Source: Candidatus Aminicenantota bacterium (GTDB lineage: Bacteria; Acidobacteriota; Aminicenantia; JAMOAD01). From it: DNA of 60,898 bases. Position 1 is the stretch's first letter. Every line of letters starts with the position of its first letter. The translations under genes were made by a program, and so were the position numbers. Below are positions 26,091 through 35,614 of this stretch, piece by piece. The DNA is taken from assembly GCA_027031485.1 (NCBI GenBank), contig JALVQI010000229.1, positions 1 to 60,898 of the forward strand, in the 5' to 3' direction. The notes beneath the pieces are model-generated. The model was not told the DNA's origin and ran no database searches. It saw nothing but the letters and a program-made list of their open reading frames with translations.

Positions 26091-27581
26091 TTACTCCTCC
26101 ATACGAATTTTTTCAAGAAAATAGTATTCCCCTGAGGGGAAAATCTCTAAATCCTTTATTTTTTTACTATAAACAACAAGATTATCGGCAAACCATAGCG
26201 GAATAAAAGGAATATCCGACGAAATGATTTTTTCTACCTTACCATACGTATTTTTTAAAAAATTAATATCATAGGACTTTGAAGCATTATCTAATAGAGT
26301 ATCAACCTCCTGATTTTTGTAATGAGCTCTGTTAGCCCCATAGGGAGGAAAAAATCTGGAATGTGAGGTATAAATATAGATATCAGGTGAAAGAATCCCA
26401 ACCCATGCAAGCGGATAAACTTGAAAATTCCCTTTTATTATATCCCTATAAAATCTTGAGAACTCATAGATTTTAATATGAACTTTAATTCCTAACCTTT
26501 CCCAATAATACTTTAAAGCAACAGCAAGTCTTTTTGAAACCTTCTTGTTTGTACATTTAAATTCCAACTCAATATTTTTTAATCCTGATTCCTTTAACAA
26601 GGTTTTTGCTCTATTTGGAGAATAATGAAATTTCTTAATATCATCGGTATAAGCCCAATGATCAGGAGGTAAAAGCCCATAAGCTCTTCTTGCATAGCCT
26701 TTCATTATGAATTTTATCAACTCTTCATAATTAATCGAATAACTGAGAGCTTCCCTTAATTTTATATTTTTTAAATATCTATCATTTAAATTCAATCCAA
26801 GATAATACATTGTGTTTCCAGGAAGATTTAATACTTTTAACTCCTTGATTTTTTTTAAAGGCTTTACAAAGTCAGGAGGAATACAATTAATTGCTAGATC
26901 AGCGTTGCCCTTTTTAAAGGTCAAAACTCTTGTCACAGGATCTTTGATAACCCTTATATAAAGATTATCTATAAAAACCTTACCTTTAAAATATTTTGGG
27001 AATGCTTTAAACTTAAATCTATTATGGATGACACTTTGCAGCATAAATGGTCCAGTACCAACAGGCTGTTTAAAAAAATCCTTCCCTGCCCCATAGGGTA
27101 CGATGCCTATGACAAGATTATAAATCAATGAAGAATCAGGATATTTTAATTCAAATAATAATGTATATCTGTCTATAACATTTATCCTCTTTAAACTTTT
27201 AAAAGCACCTTTTCTCAAAGAATGAAACTCTTTTGATAATAATGATTCAAAAGTCCATTTAACATCTTTAGCTGTTAGCTCCTTTCCATTATGGAAGAGA
27301 ACGCCTTTTTTCAATTTAAATAAAATTTTCGTCGGAGAAAGAAATTTATAATCTTGAAGGAGATCCTTTTCAACATAAAAGTTTTTTGTTTTTTTAAAAA
27401 GGCCATTAAAAATAATCTGATGAATTCTCTGTGATGCCTGATCTGTTCCTATTCTCGGATCAAGATTCAAGGGCGTAGAATCTATTATCATCCTTAGCTC
27501 ACTTCCATATGACAGAGAAATTATTATAAATAAGAGAATTAGAAAAAAAGCCCTTTTATTCCAATTATTAATAGATAACAT
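26091..27581 (-). CDS. Family 5 extracellular solute-binding protein (DppA/OppA-like)
   Basis: The 496-residue protein has a signal peptide (AFFLILLFIIISLSYGSE). Typical family 5 motifs are LNLDPRIGTDQAS, IFNGLFKKT, FKLKKGVLFHNGKELTAKDVKWTFES, and PVGTGPFMLQ. It should bind a peptide, glycoside or nickel-type ligand in the periplasm. No DppB/C/D/F permease genes are present. Its only partner is a CNT nucleoside transporter, which does not normally use a binding protein. The promoter lies immediately before the start codon. Confidence 0.9.
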   Translation of the reverse strand: MLSINNWNKRAFFLILLFIIISLSYGSELRMIIDSTPLNLDPRIGTDQASQRIHQIIFNGLFKKTKNFYVEKDLLQDYKFLSPTKILFKLKKGVLFHNGKELTAKDVKWTFESLLSKEFHSLRKGAFKSLKRINVIDRYTLLFELKYPDSSLIYNLVIGIVPYGAGKDFFKQPVGTGPFMLQSVIHNRFKFKAFPKYFKGKVFIDNLYIRVIKDPVTRVLTFKKGNADLAINCIPPDFVKPLKKIKELKVLNLPGNTMYYLGLNLNDRYLKNIKLREALSYSINYEELIKFIMKGYARRAYGLLPPDHWAYTDDIKKFHYSPNRAKTLLKESGLKNIELEFKCTNKKVSKRLAVALKYYWERLGIKVHIKIYEFSRFYRDIIKGNFQVYPLAWVGILSPDIYIYTSHSRFFPPYGANRAHYKNQEVDTLLDNASKSYDINFLKNTYGKVEKIISSDIPFIPLWFADNLVVYSKKIKDLEIFPSGEYYFLEKIRMEE

Positions 27582-27586
27582 TCCCT

Positions 27587-27615
27587 AATATATGTATTTT
27601 ATGTCTTTAAGTCAA
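27587..27615 (-). promoter_or_regulatory. Sigma70-type promoter, probably leaderless, for the binding-protein/CNT operon
   Basis: On the minus strand TTGACT (27610-27615), 17 bp, TATATT (27587-27592), AGGGA, then the ATG at 27581. The AGGGA touches the start codon, so it cannot act as a normally spaced ribosome site. Confidence 0.65.
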
Positions 27616-27645
27616 TAAGACTTAAATGAATTCAAAAGTAAAAAT

Positions 27646-27674
27646 TTGAAAAGAGCTCAAAAAGTTTATATTAT
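27646..27674 (+). promoter_or_regulatory. Sigma70-type promoter for the Trm112-like gene
   Basis: TTGAAA (27646-27651), 17 bp, TATTAT (27669-27674). An AGGAGG ribosome site and the ATG at 27701 follow. It is divergent from the promoter at 27587-27615. Confidence 0.6.
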
Positions 27675-27700
27675 ATAAAATATTAAATCAGGAGGTTAAG

Positions 27701-27898
27701 ATGGAAGAGAGAGATTTACCTATAGACAAAGAGCTTCTGGATATACTTGCATGCCCTGTTTGTAAAACAGATGTGGTCTTAACAGAGGATAAGAAAGGGC
27801 TAAGATGTATAAACTGTGGAAGAGTTTATCCCATACGGGATGGAATTCCTGTTATGATTATTGAGGAAGCAACTCCCCCTACAAAAGAGGAATCATAA
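27701..27898 (+). CDS. Trm112/YcaR-like zinc-binding protein
   Basis: The 65-residue protein matches the Trm112/UPF0434 pattern: LLDILACPVCKTDVVL, then LRCINCGRVYPIRDGIPVMI. Two CxxC pairs probably bind zinc. In eukaryotes and archaea Trm112 is a methyltransferase activator; the bacterial role is less clear. A good AGGAGG precedes the ATG. The glycosidase gene starts about 30 bp downstream, and may be in the same transcript. Confidence 0.85.
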   Translation: MEERDLPIDKELLDILACPVCKTDVVLTEDKKGLRCINCGRVYPIRDGIPVMIIEEATPPTKEES

Positions 27899-27931
27899 AC
27901 TAAAACAATAAAAAAATTAAGGAGGGGAATG

Positions 27932-30271
27932 ATGAAAAAACTTTATATAGTGCTTGTTTTAATATTCTTTACTTTTTTACCCCTTTTATCGCAAAATCCT
28001 CCTGTAAAAAAACCGTCTTTAAAAGAGGAATTATCAAATCCATTCTGTTTTTTTCTTGTACCTTCGGATGAACTGGGTTTTAAAAACTCTCCGAAAGGAA
28101 CTCAGTTAACATATGACGGAGCTTTTTTTACGGGGCATGGAGAGCTTGACCTTCTCATAGGTTCTGATTATAAACCGATAAATCAGAGAATAAGGACTCT
28201 TTACAAAGGTTATATACCTGTATATACCTATTATCAAAATAGAGACGGCGTAAAATACAGGGTAAGAGCCTTTGCAGCTCCTTTGAATTTAGAGCCCACA
28301 AATGCTTTAATAAATTTCATAGAAATCAGAGCGGAGAATATTACTGATAAGCCTCAAAATGCAGGTGTGGGCTTTTCCTTTGTTTCAGGAAAAGATAAAT
28401 TCAGAAGATGCAAAAGAATAAATTATAGAAACTGGTATGATAAAAAATTTATGGATTTTAAAATTTACAATAGCAAAAATCCTGAATACAATTTCTATTT
28501 TGAAAAGGCCTTTAAAAACAGGCACTTTATCTTTTCCTATTCTTACAATGGAGATGTAAAAGATTTTACAGTTAAAGGGAAAATCAAAAACAGACTCAGA
28601 ACAGAGTTCAACTTTATTTTAAGGCCAAAAGAAAAGGAAACATTTATTATTAAAATGCCCTATGTTCCAGTATTTGAAGAGAAAAAGGAGATTATTAATA
28701 AAATAATCAGTGCGGACTATTATGATTACTTAAATAAAGTAATTGAATTCTGGGAAAAAGAGCACTCAAAGGGTATGCAGATCGAAATTCCGGAAAAGAA
28801 GGTAAATGATACCATAAAAGCAGGTTTTACCTATCTTCTTATGGCAAGGGATACACTTAAAGACGGAAGAATTGAGCAGCATGTCAATCAATTTCAGTAT
28901 GATAAATTTTACCCGAGAGACGGAGCATATATGGCAAGGGTCTATGATATGTACAATAGAAAAGAGCTTGCCAGAGAAACAGTTGATAATTTTATCAGAT
29001 ATGATCAAAAGGGAAACCCAATTTCATTTGTAAGTATTTATCCTGATGATTGGGGACAAATTCTCTGGGCAATCGGAGCCTATTACAGAACATTTAATGA
29101 TATCAATTTTATTAAGAAGATTTACAAATTAATACCCACTCATTTTGATAAATTCATAAATCTCTGCAAAAAGGATCCTCTGGGCATTTGGCCTTCTGCA
29201 GGACCATATGACAATGAAGCTATAAACGGACACTACACAGGACACAGTTTCTGGGCAATTTTAGGGATGAAAGAGGCTATCAATATTGCAAAAACATTAA
29301 ATAAAACAGAAGATGAAAGATTTTATAAAAAAATATACGAAAAATACGAAGATGTTTTTAAAAAAATATTTTCCAATATTTTGAAAAAAACAGAGGGATA
29401 TGTACCCCCGGGACTTGATGTTCCAGAAGATGGTTATGATTGGGCAAATGCCTCAGCAGGGGTTTATCCTTTTGAAATCTTCTCTCCTTTTGAAAACTTT
29501 GTAAACTCCACTGTATCCCTTATGAGAAAGTATAAATACAGAGAGGGAATAATGACATACGGGTCCAATGCCTATGCAGTTTATCTTGCAAAAAAGAGAG
29601 GTAAGGATTTAAAACCCGGCTGGCTTCATCACTATGAAACATTTTATGTTACGGAAACTCTTCTTGCAATGGGAAAACAGAGGGAGGTTATAGAGGACCT
29701 TTACTCAATACTCGCCCACACAGGAAGTACAAATGATGGTTTTGAGTTTTCGGTAAAACCGTGGGATAACAGGGATACAGGACATAACTTTCCTCCCCAC
29801 GGATGGTTTGCAGCAAGATACAATGAGTTAATCAGGAATATGCTTTTAAGAGAATTCGGAAATGAACTTCATCTGTTTTCAGCTATTTCTCCGGAATGGA
29901 TTAAACCGGGGAAAACAATTAAACTTAGCAATGGCATAACCTATTTCGGGAAAATTTCCATGGAATACAGAGTGGAAAAAGATGGGGCTGAAATTGATCT
30001 GAAAACTCAGTTTGGAAAAAATCCTGAGAAAATTTATCTTCACATCCCCTATTTTGTCAAAATCAGTAAGGCTCTTGTTGATAATAAAATTATAAAAATC
30101 AAAAAACTAAAATATGATCAAGCAATAATCATTCCAAGTAGTGCCAAAAAAATCATATTCAAATGGAAGATTTTACCCGCAAAAAAAATGAATTTTAAAG
30201 AAGCGGCAAGATCTCTGCTAAAAAAATATCATTCAAGAAAGAAGAATTTTGATAAAAGATACCTTTTTTGA
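27932..30271 (+). CDS. Secreted (alpha/alpha)6-barrel glycoside hydrolase-like protein
   Basis: Two adjacent ATGs are possible; 27932 is better spaced (6 nt) from GGAGG. The product, about 779 residues, has a signal peptide (KKLYIVLVLIFFTFLPLLS). An N-terminal beta-sandwich of about 280 residues precedes a helical catalytic region. That region contains NQFQYDKFYPRDGAYMAR, SIYPDDWGQILWAIGAYYR, LGIWPSAGPYDNEAINGHY and GWLHHYETFYVTETLLAMG, and a C-terminal beta domain follows. This is the layout of six-hairpin glycosidases such as GH15, GH63 or GH65 relatives. I cannot choose a family or substrate. Candidate acids are in PDDWG and YDNEA. Confidence 0.7.
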   Translation: MKKLYIVLVLIFFTFLPLLSQNPPVKKPSLKEELSNPFCFFLVPSDELGFKNSPKGTQLTYDGAFFTGHGELDLLIGSDYKPINQRIRTLYKGYIPVYTYYQNRDGVKYRVRAFAAPLNLEPTNALINFIEIRAENITDKPQNAGVGFSFVSGKDKFRRCKRINYRNWYDKKFMDFKIYNSKNPEYNFYFEKAFKNRHFIFSYSYNGDVKDFTVKGKIKNRLRTEFNFILRPKEKETFIIKMPYVPVFEEKKEIINKIISADYYDYLNKVIEFWEKEHSKGMQIEIPEKKVNDTIKAGFTYLLMARDTLKDGRIEQHVNQFQYDKFYPRDGAYMARVYDMYNRKELARETVDNFIRYDQKGNPISFVSIYPDDWGQILWAIGAYYRTFNDINFIKKIYKLIPTHFDKFINLCKKDPLGIWPSAGPYDNEAINGHYTGHSFWAILGMKEAINIAKTLNKTEDERFYKKIYEKYEDVFKKIFSNILKKTEGYVPPGLDVPEDGYDWANASAGVYPFEIFSPFENFVNSTVSLMRKYKYREGIMTYGSNAYAVYLAKKRGKDLKPGWLHHYETFYVTETLLAMGKQREVIEDLYSILAHTGSTNDGFEFSVKPWDNRDTGHNFPPHGWFAARYNELIRNMLLREFGNELHLFSAISPEWIKPGKTIKLSNGITYFGKISMEYRVEKDGAEIDLKTQFGKNPEKIYLHIPYFVKISKALVDNKIIKIKKLKYDQAIIIPSSAKKIIFKWKILPAKKMNFKEAARSLLKKYHSRKKNFDKRYLF

Positions 30272-30344
30272 AAAAGATCAGAAGGTTTGAAAATTTTTTA
30301 ATTTTAAATACAAATAAGTTGGAAAGTCAGATTATCTGTTGGTA

Positions 30345-30373
30345 TTGATAATAATCAAATTCTCGTTTATTAT
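30345..30373 (+). promoter_or_regulatory. Sigma70-type promoter for the acylase/S58 peptidase operon
   Basis: TTGATA (30345-30350), 17 bp, TATTAT (30368-30373). The acylase ATG at 30403 follows an AGGAGG site. Confidence 0.6.
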
Positions 30374-30402
30374 ATTCTCTTTGAGTTTACAAAGGAGGAG
30401 AG

Positions 30403-32736
30403 ATGAGCTTATCTAAAAAAATTTTCATTGTTTTTGTATTGATTTTAATAATCGTGCTTGCTGGAATCTTGATATTTCTTAAAAGCACTGCACCTGATTA
30501 TAAGGGAACTATACTATCAAAAGATGTTAAAGGAAGTATTTTAATTGAAAGAAACAGATGGGGAATACCTAAAATAGAGGCAGACAATCTGGAGGATCTG
30601 TTTTTTGCAATAGGATATTTACATGCTCAGGATAGACTTTTTCAAATGGACCTTTCAAGAAGATTGGCAAAAGGAGAGCTCTCTGAGGTTTTCGGAAAGG
30701 TTGCCTTTGAAACAGATAAATTTCATAAAGAACTTTTGCTTGATGAATCCATTGATGAGAACTATGAAACTTTGAAAAAAGATCAGAAAGTATATTCTTT
30801 GATAAAAAGCTATTGTAGAGGAGTCAACTATTTTATAAAAAACGAGAAATTACCGATAGAATTTAAGATTTTAAAATACAGACCTTCAACCTGGGAGGTT
30901 AAAGATGTTTTAGCTGTTTTAAAAAACATGGAGGTGGTTCTGGAAGATTCGGGAGCAGAGATTACAAATATGAATCTCATTAGAATTTTCGGGAAAGAGA
31001 GGGGCTCCAAGTTAATATACGGGAATTTCGGAAGTTCAATTGTTAATGAAAAGGAGTATGAAAAAATTTATGGGGGCAAAACTCTCTCAAAATTGATAGA
31101 GCTTGAAAAGAGAGTTAATGAAAAGGTTGTAGGAAGTAACAATTGGGTTGTCTCAGGAAGTAAAACTGATACGGGAAAGCCTTATCTTGCCAATGATCCC
31201 CATCTTCCAATTAAATTTCCAGGATACTTTTTTCAAATTGTGGCAAAGGTAAGAGGAACGGATATTAAACTTTCGGGAAATACGATTGCAGGTATTCCCC
31301 TTATAGTTATTGGAAGAAATCATTACCTTGGCTGGGGATTTACAAATGTCGGAACAGATGTAATAGATTATTTTATTTTAAAAACAAATCCTGATAATAA
31401 AAATCAATATCTTTTGGATGATAAATGGGTTGATTTTAAAATTATTGAAAAAAAGATAAAAGTTAAGGGTGAGGGAGAAAAAACAGTTAAGGTTAAAACC
31501 TCTGTATTTGGGCCTGTTATAGAAAAAAATGGAGTTTCTATGGCAAGACACTCCGTACTTCTATATCCTACCCATGCGTACAAGGGTATTTTCATTATGA
31601 ATTTTTCAAAAAATATAGATGAGTTTATAAAAGGAGTTTCCTATTTTACCGCACCAGCACAAAATATTGTTTTTGCCGATAGAAAAGGAAACATCGGATA
31701 CTATCCCTCGGGGGCAATCCCAAAAAGAAGCAAAGGAGACGGGGCCTTACCAGTGGAGGTTACAAAGCTCAGTGAATCATGGCAGGGATTCTATAAAGAG
31801 AGTGAAAAACCGCTTTTAATTAATCCTGATAAAGGCTATATTATCACCGCAAACAACCCTGTTTTACCTGAGGAAAAGCTACCTATTTTTTCAAAGAGAA
31901 ACTATGTCTCATTCAGAGCCGATAGGATAGAGGAGCTTTTTAAAAAGAAAAGAGTTTTTACAATTAATGATATGAAAGCAATTCAGCTTGATCCATTTTC
32001 AAAACCCGCAGAATTTTTAATAAGTTCTATCAAAAATTTTAATTACAAGGATGAAAAAGTTAACTTCATACTAAATAAGTTTAAAAACTGGGATTTTAAA
32101 ATGAATAAAGGAATAAGCCCCTTTTTATTCTACAGGTTTGAAAGATATCTTGCCAGAGAGATCTTTTCAGATGATATAAAAAGGGAAGAGGATAAAAAAT
32201 TTATCTCTGTTTTCTGGCTTTACAGGATAATGAAATATCCGAAATTTGAAAATGGCGAGAGTTTTAAATCCTGGGTTGATGATAAAAACACACCTAATAA
32301 AGAAAACTTTAAGGATATTGTTGAAAGAGCTCTTTTAAAAACGTACGAGGAATACAAAAGAGAAAGTGAAAAAAGAAGCTTGAAGTGGGAAGATATTCAC
32401 AAGATATTATACAGACATCCTCTCGGAAGAGTTAAACTCTTAGGATACTTTTTTAACAGAGGACCATTCCCAATAGAGGGAGGAAGATCAACTATTTTAA
32501 GAGAAGATTTTAATCCTTTTAAAAACTTTTATGTCACTGGCCTCTCAACCTTTCGAATGATATTGGATTTTTCCAATCTTTCGAAATCCATTCTTGTAAA
32601 TTCCACCGGCCAATCGGGAAACTTTTTAAGCCCTTTTTATGATGATCAGATCTCTCTTTATGTTAATTTGAAATATAGAAAAATGGATGACTTTTCGAAA
32701 ATAAAATATAGATTAAAAATTGTACCTAAGAGGTAA
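30403..32736 (+). CDS. Penicillin acylase-family Ntn hydrolase
   Basis: The 777-residue precursor has an N-terminal membrane anchor or signal (about 7-27). The alpha-chain motifs DRWG-like (RNRWGIPKIEADNLEDLFFAIG) and GYLHAQDRLFQMDLSRR are followed by the autocleavage point GSNNWVVSG, where Ser245 would become the N-terminal nucleophile. YLANDPHL is also conserved. These periplasmic enzymes hydrolyse amide bonds, for example in acyl-homoserine lactones, lipopeptides or beta-lactams; the substrate is not predictable. The S58 peptidase gene starts 2 bp downstream, so the two are co-expressed. Confidence 0.9.
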   Translation: MSLSKKIFIVFVLILIIVLAGILIFLKSTAPDYKGTILSKDVKGSILIERNRWGIPKIEADNLEDLFFAIGYLHAQDRLFQMDLSRRLAKGELSEVFGKVAFETDKFHKELLLDESIDENYETLKKDQKVYSLIKSYCRGVNYFIKNEKLPIEFKILKYRPSTWEVKDVLAVLKNMEVVLEDSGAEITNMNLIRIFGKERGSKLIYGNFGSSIVNEKEYEKIYGGKTLSKLIELEKRVNEKVVGSNNWVVSGSKTDTGKPYLANDPHLPIKFPGYFFQIVAKVRGTDIKLSGNTIAGIPLIVIGRNHYLGWGFTNVGTDVIDYFILKTNPDNKNQYLLDDKWVDFKIIEKKIKVKGEGEKTVKVKTSVFGPVIEKNGVSMARHSVLLYPTHAYKGIFIMNFSKNIDEFIKGVSYFTAPAQNIVFADRKGNIGYYPSGAIPKRSKGDGALPVEVTKLSESWQGFYKESEKPLLINPDKGYIITANNPVLPEEKLPIFSKRNYVSFRADRIEELFKKKRVFTINDMKAIQLDPFSKPAEFLISSIKNFNYKDEKVNFILNKFKNWDFKMNKGISPFLFYRFERYLAREIFSDDIKREEDKKFISVFWLYRIMKYPKFENGESFKSWVDDKNTPNKENFKDIVERALLKTYEEYKRESEKRSLKWEDIHKILYRHPLGRVKLLGYFFNRGPFPIEGGRSTILREDFNPFKNFYVTGLSTFRMILDFSNLSKSILVNSTGQSGNFLSPFYDDQISLYVNLKYRKMDDFSKIKYRLKIVPKR

Positions 32737-32738
32737 AA

Positions 32739-33851
32739 ATGAAAAAAATCACCATTGTTTTTTTTATTTTCTTTTTTAGTAATTGTCTGTTCTCAAATGG
32801 AAGAATAAGAGATTATGGTATAAAAATAGGTGTCCTTAAAACAGGAAAATACAATGCGATAACCGATGTAAAGGGTGTTTTGGTAGGGCAGAAAACAATA
32901 ATAAAAGGAAAGGATATAAGAACAGGCGTTACAGCTATTTTACCGCACTCAGGGAATATATTTATGGAAAAAGTCCCGGCTGCAATCTATGTTGGCAATG
33001 GTTTCGGAAAACTTGCAGGCTATACTCAGGTAAGAGAGTTAGGTAATATTGAAACACCGATTATTCTGACAAATACTTTAAGTGTACCAACAGCAGCAGA
33101 TGCCCTTATTGATTATATTTTATCATTCCCTGAAAATAAAAATATTCGTTCAATAAATCCGGTAGTGGGAGAGACAAATGATGGCTGGCTTAACAATATT
33201 CAAAAGAGAGCTGTTAAAAAAAGTGATGTGATAGAGGCAATAAAAAGTGCAAAAAGCGGACCTGTTAAAGAAGGTAATGTGGGAGCTGGCACAGGGACAA
33301 TCTGCTTTGGTTTTAAAGGAGGAATAGGTACATCTTCAAGGGTTCTTCCTGAAAATTTGGGAGGATATACTGTAGGAGTTCTGGTCCAAACCAATTTCGG
33401 AGGCATACTTCAGATAAAGGGATTTTCAGCAGGAATTTTCTTAAACAAATATTATTTAAACAAAAAACTAAACTATAGTCCTGATGGATCCTGTATGATT
33501 GTCATTGCAACGGATGCTCCTCTATCATCAAGAAATCTATACAGGCTTGCAAAAAGGGCAATGCTCGGTCTTGCAAGAACAGGAGGCATAAGCTCAAACG
33601 GGAGCGGAGATTATATGATAGCCTTTTCAACGGCAAAAAACCTTAGAATTAAATACAATTCAAAATCAAAACTAAGAGAAATAAAGGTCTTGAGAAACTC
33701 TGCCATAAGTCCTCTTTTTGAGGCTGTAATAGAGGCAACGGAGGAAGCTATTTTAAACTCTCTTTTCAAAGCTAAAACAATGGTTGGAAGAGATGGGCAT
33801 AAAATTGAAGCCTTGCCCGTATCAAAAATTATTTATAGAATAAGGAAATAA
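32739..33851 (+). CDS. DmpA/P1-type (S58 family) aminopeptidase
   Basis: The 370-residue protein has a signal peptide (MKKITIVFFIFFFSNCLFS), so it is exported, unlike many DmpA relatives. Family motifs are RIRDYGIKIGVLKTG, NAITDVKGVLVG, VGAGTGTICFGFKGGIGTSSR, GYTVGVLVQTNFGG, and the self-cleavage site SPDG/SCMIVIATDAPL with Ser251 as nucleophile. The enzymes remove N-terminal residues, including D-amino or beta-amino acids. With the acylase it forms a pair of self-processing hydrolases that could trim acylated or D-amino-acid-containing peptides in the periplasm. Confidence 0.92.
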   Translation: MKKITIVFFIFFFSNCLFSNGRIRDYGIKIGVLKTGKYNAITDVKGVLVGQKTIIKGKDIRTGVTAILPHSGNIFMEKVPAAIYVGNGFGKLAGYTQVRELGNIETPIILTNTLSVPTAADALIDYILSFPENKNIRSINPVVGETNDGWLNNIQKRAVKKSDVIEAIKSAKSGPVKEGNVGAGTGTICFGFKGGIGTSSRVLPENLGGYTVGVLVQTNFGGILQIKGFSAGIFLNKYYLNKKLNYSPDGSCMIVIATDAPLSSRNLYRLAKRAMLGLARTGGISSNGSGDYMIAFSTAKNLRIKYNSKSKLREIKVLRNSAISPLFEAVIEATEEAILNSLFKAKTMVGRDGHKIEALPVSKIIYRIRK

Positions 33852-33975
33852 CTCACATTAATCTTATAAACATAAAACCAATTTAAATTTTGCAGGAAAG
33901 AAAAAATTGTTTTTTACCTCTCAAACATATTACTTAAACGTATCTCTATTTTGTTATTAATATAAGATTGTGCTC

Positions 33976-34025
33976 AGCCGGAAGTTCTCTCAACCATCAT
34001 TTGGGGAAAGTTGATTTAAGCGGCT
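33976..34025. other. Candidate stem-loop AGCCG/CGGCT in a 180-bp intergenic gap
   Basis: AGCCG (33976-33980) can pair with CGGCT (34021-34025), enclosing CAAC/GTTG that can also pair. There is no T tract on either strand, so it is not a classical terminator. It could be an RNA element or chance. Confidence 0.25.
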
Positions 34026-34032
34026 AAAAAAA

Positions 34033-34923
34033 CTACTTTCCCTCTAAAATAGCATATGTGTCCAGATTGTAAAATTCCTTTAAAAGTTCGTAAAGTTCCG
34101 GACTATGCTTTTTCAGAACAGAGGGAGCTTCAAAGAAATATTCTGTTGCAACTGCAAAAAACTCTGCTTCATTGGTCGCAGCATAATCCCTTATGTAAGG
34201 CTTTTCTCTAACTCTCTTCCACTCCTTATGAATAATTTTTCGCCATCTGTTAGCTTTTGTGGGCAAAATTCTTGAAAGCGGAACACCTGCAGCCTCTCCA
34301 TCTTCAAAATCAAAAAAGTGAGCTATCTCATGATAGATAACATTGTATCCATCTCTGTTGTTTGAAAAACTGTAGTCCAAGCCTCCCTCTGTCACAATGA
34401 GAGGGCCTCTCCTTGAAGCCATTCCCGTTATATTCCCCTTATTCATATTAAACTCTCTGTCAATCGTATTTGAAGGATATATAACTATACTATCCTTAAA
34501 CGGAGGCTCCCACTCAGGTCTTCCGTTTAACATTGAAGCCACTGCACCGGCGATAATCACTTTTTTATCCTCATCAATAGCTCTGCCCTTTGTTCCCTCT
34601 ATGGAAAAAGAAGAAAGAAAAATTTTAACATCATTTTCAAATCTCTTTTTTCTATCACCTGAAATGGCTTTGTAAAATAAAAGTCTTTTCCCAAGGAGGT
34701 CTCTCCACCTTTGAGGAAATTCAGTCTTAATAGCCTTTAACCTCTTAAAACTTTTTTTCAAACCAAAAAAGAGGTAAATTAATTCAATAATAAATCCCAT
34801 TAAGAAAATCCAGAAGCTTTCAAAAATCACATAAAATACAATTGTGAAGAAAAGAATCAGTAATGTATTTACAATAAGAAAGATTTTGTCTATTTTATAG
34901 ATTACCCGCATTTTTAAAAGCAT
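34033..34923 (-). CDS. Membrane-anchored MtfA-like (M90) zinc peptidase
   Basis: The 296-residue protein has two N-terminal hydrophobic segments (about 13-53). The MtfA/M90 domain follows, with HEIAHFFDFEDG (zinc ligands His198 and His202) and NEAEFFAVATEYFFE supplying the third ligand. E. coli MtfA is a soluble zinc peptidase that binds the repressor Mlc; here the enzyme is membrane-tethered. The ATG at 34923 lies inside the 3' end of the rlmB-like gene (29-bp overlap). An internal ATG at 34911 is an alternative start. It is the last gene of the operon beginning at 40299. Confidence 0.85.
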   Translation of the reverse strand: MLLKMRVIYKIDKIFLIVNTLLILFFTIVFYVIFESFWIFLMGFIIELIYLFFGLKKSFKRLKAIKTEFPQRWRDLLGKRLLFYKAISGDRKKRFENDVKIFLSSFSIEGTKGRAIDEDKKVIIAGAVASMLNGRPEWEPPFKDSIVIYPSNTIDREFNMNKGNITGMASRRGPLIVTEGGLDYSFSNNRDGYNVIYHEIAHFFDFEDGEAAGVPLSRILPTKANRWRKIIHKEWKRVREKPYIRDYAATNEAEFFAVATEYFFEAPSVLKKHSPELYELLKEFYNLDTYAILEGK

Positions 34924-35614
34924 AAAGGAAAATTGACACTGAAACGGAGAGATTCAGAGATTCAAAACCTGTGGGAGATTCAATTTTTACCGAATAATCA
35001 CACTGTTTTTTAGGTTCGGAGGATATTCCCTTATCTTCTCTTCCGAAAAGAAGAATGAATTTCCCGATTCTTTTCATTTTCCTCAAAGGCATGGCTCCCC
35101 TACTCTCCGCACAGACAATTTTAAAACCATACTCTTTTGCTCTTTTCAAAAAAGAGGGAATACTCTTTACTCTGAAAGGTTTAATATATGATATGGCTCC
35201 GGCGGAGGTTTTGGAAACCGCTTCTGAAATTGCCGTAATTCTCTTAGAGGGAAGAACTATCGTGTTTATTCCGAAAAAATGTGAGCTTCTTATTATTGCC
35301 CCTAAATTTCTCGGATCCTGAATTCCGTCAAAAGCAAGAATAAGATCTTCATTCCTTAGTCTTTCTTTTAGCTCCTCCTCTCTTCCGAAAGTTATGATGT
35401 TGACCTCTGCTATAATTCCCTGAGAGTTTTTATACTTAGAAAAAAAAGCCGGTTTAACCCTTTGAACATTAATCCCGAATTTTTTCGCTCTTTTTATAAT
35501 ATCAAATATTCTCGGATTTAATTTTCTCTCATTTTTTACTATTATCTTGTGTATTTTCTCCGGTGAGCTTTTCAAAAGTTCATTAACAGAATTAATTCCC
35601 TTAATTATTTCCAT
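34895..35614 (-). CDS. rlmB: SpoU/TrmH-family RNA 2'-O-methyltransferase (RlmB-like)
   Basis: The frame is open from 35659, but the ATG at 35614 follows a GGAGAAAGA site and matches the usual family start (MEIIKGINSVNELL). The 239-residue SPOUT enzyme has FDGIQDPRNLGAIIRSS, LLFGREDKGIS and SPTGFESLNLSVSVSIFLY, the three TrmH motifs that bind S-adenosylmethionine in the knot. RlmB methylates 23S rRNA G2251, and the N-terminal L30e-like domain agrees. The 5' end overlaps the WecA-like gene by 14 bp. A sibling TrmH-family role is possible. Confidence 0.88.
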   Translation of the reverse strand: MEIIKGINSVNELLKSSPEKIHKIIVKNERKLNPRIFDIIKRAKKFGINVQRVKPAFFSKYKNSQGIIAEVNIITFGREEELKERLRNEDLILAFDGIQDPRNLGAIIRSSHFFGINTIVLPSKRITAISEAVSKTSAGAISYIKPFRVKSIPSFLKRAKEYGFKIVCAESRGAMPLRKMKRIGKFILLFGREDKGISSEPKKQCDYSVKIESPTGFESLNLSVSVSIFLYAFKNAGNL

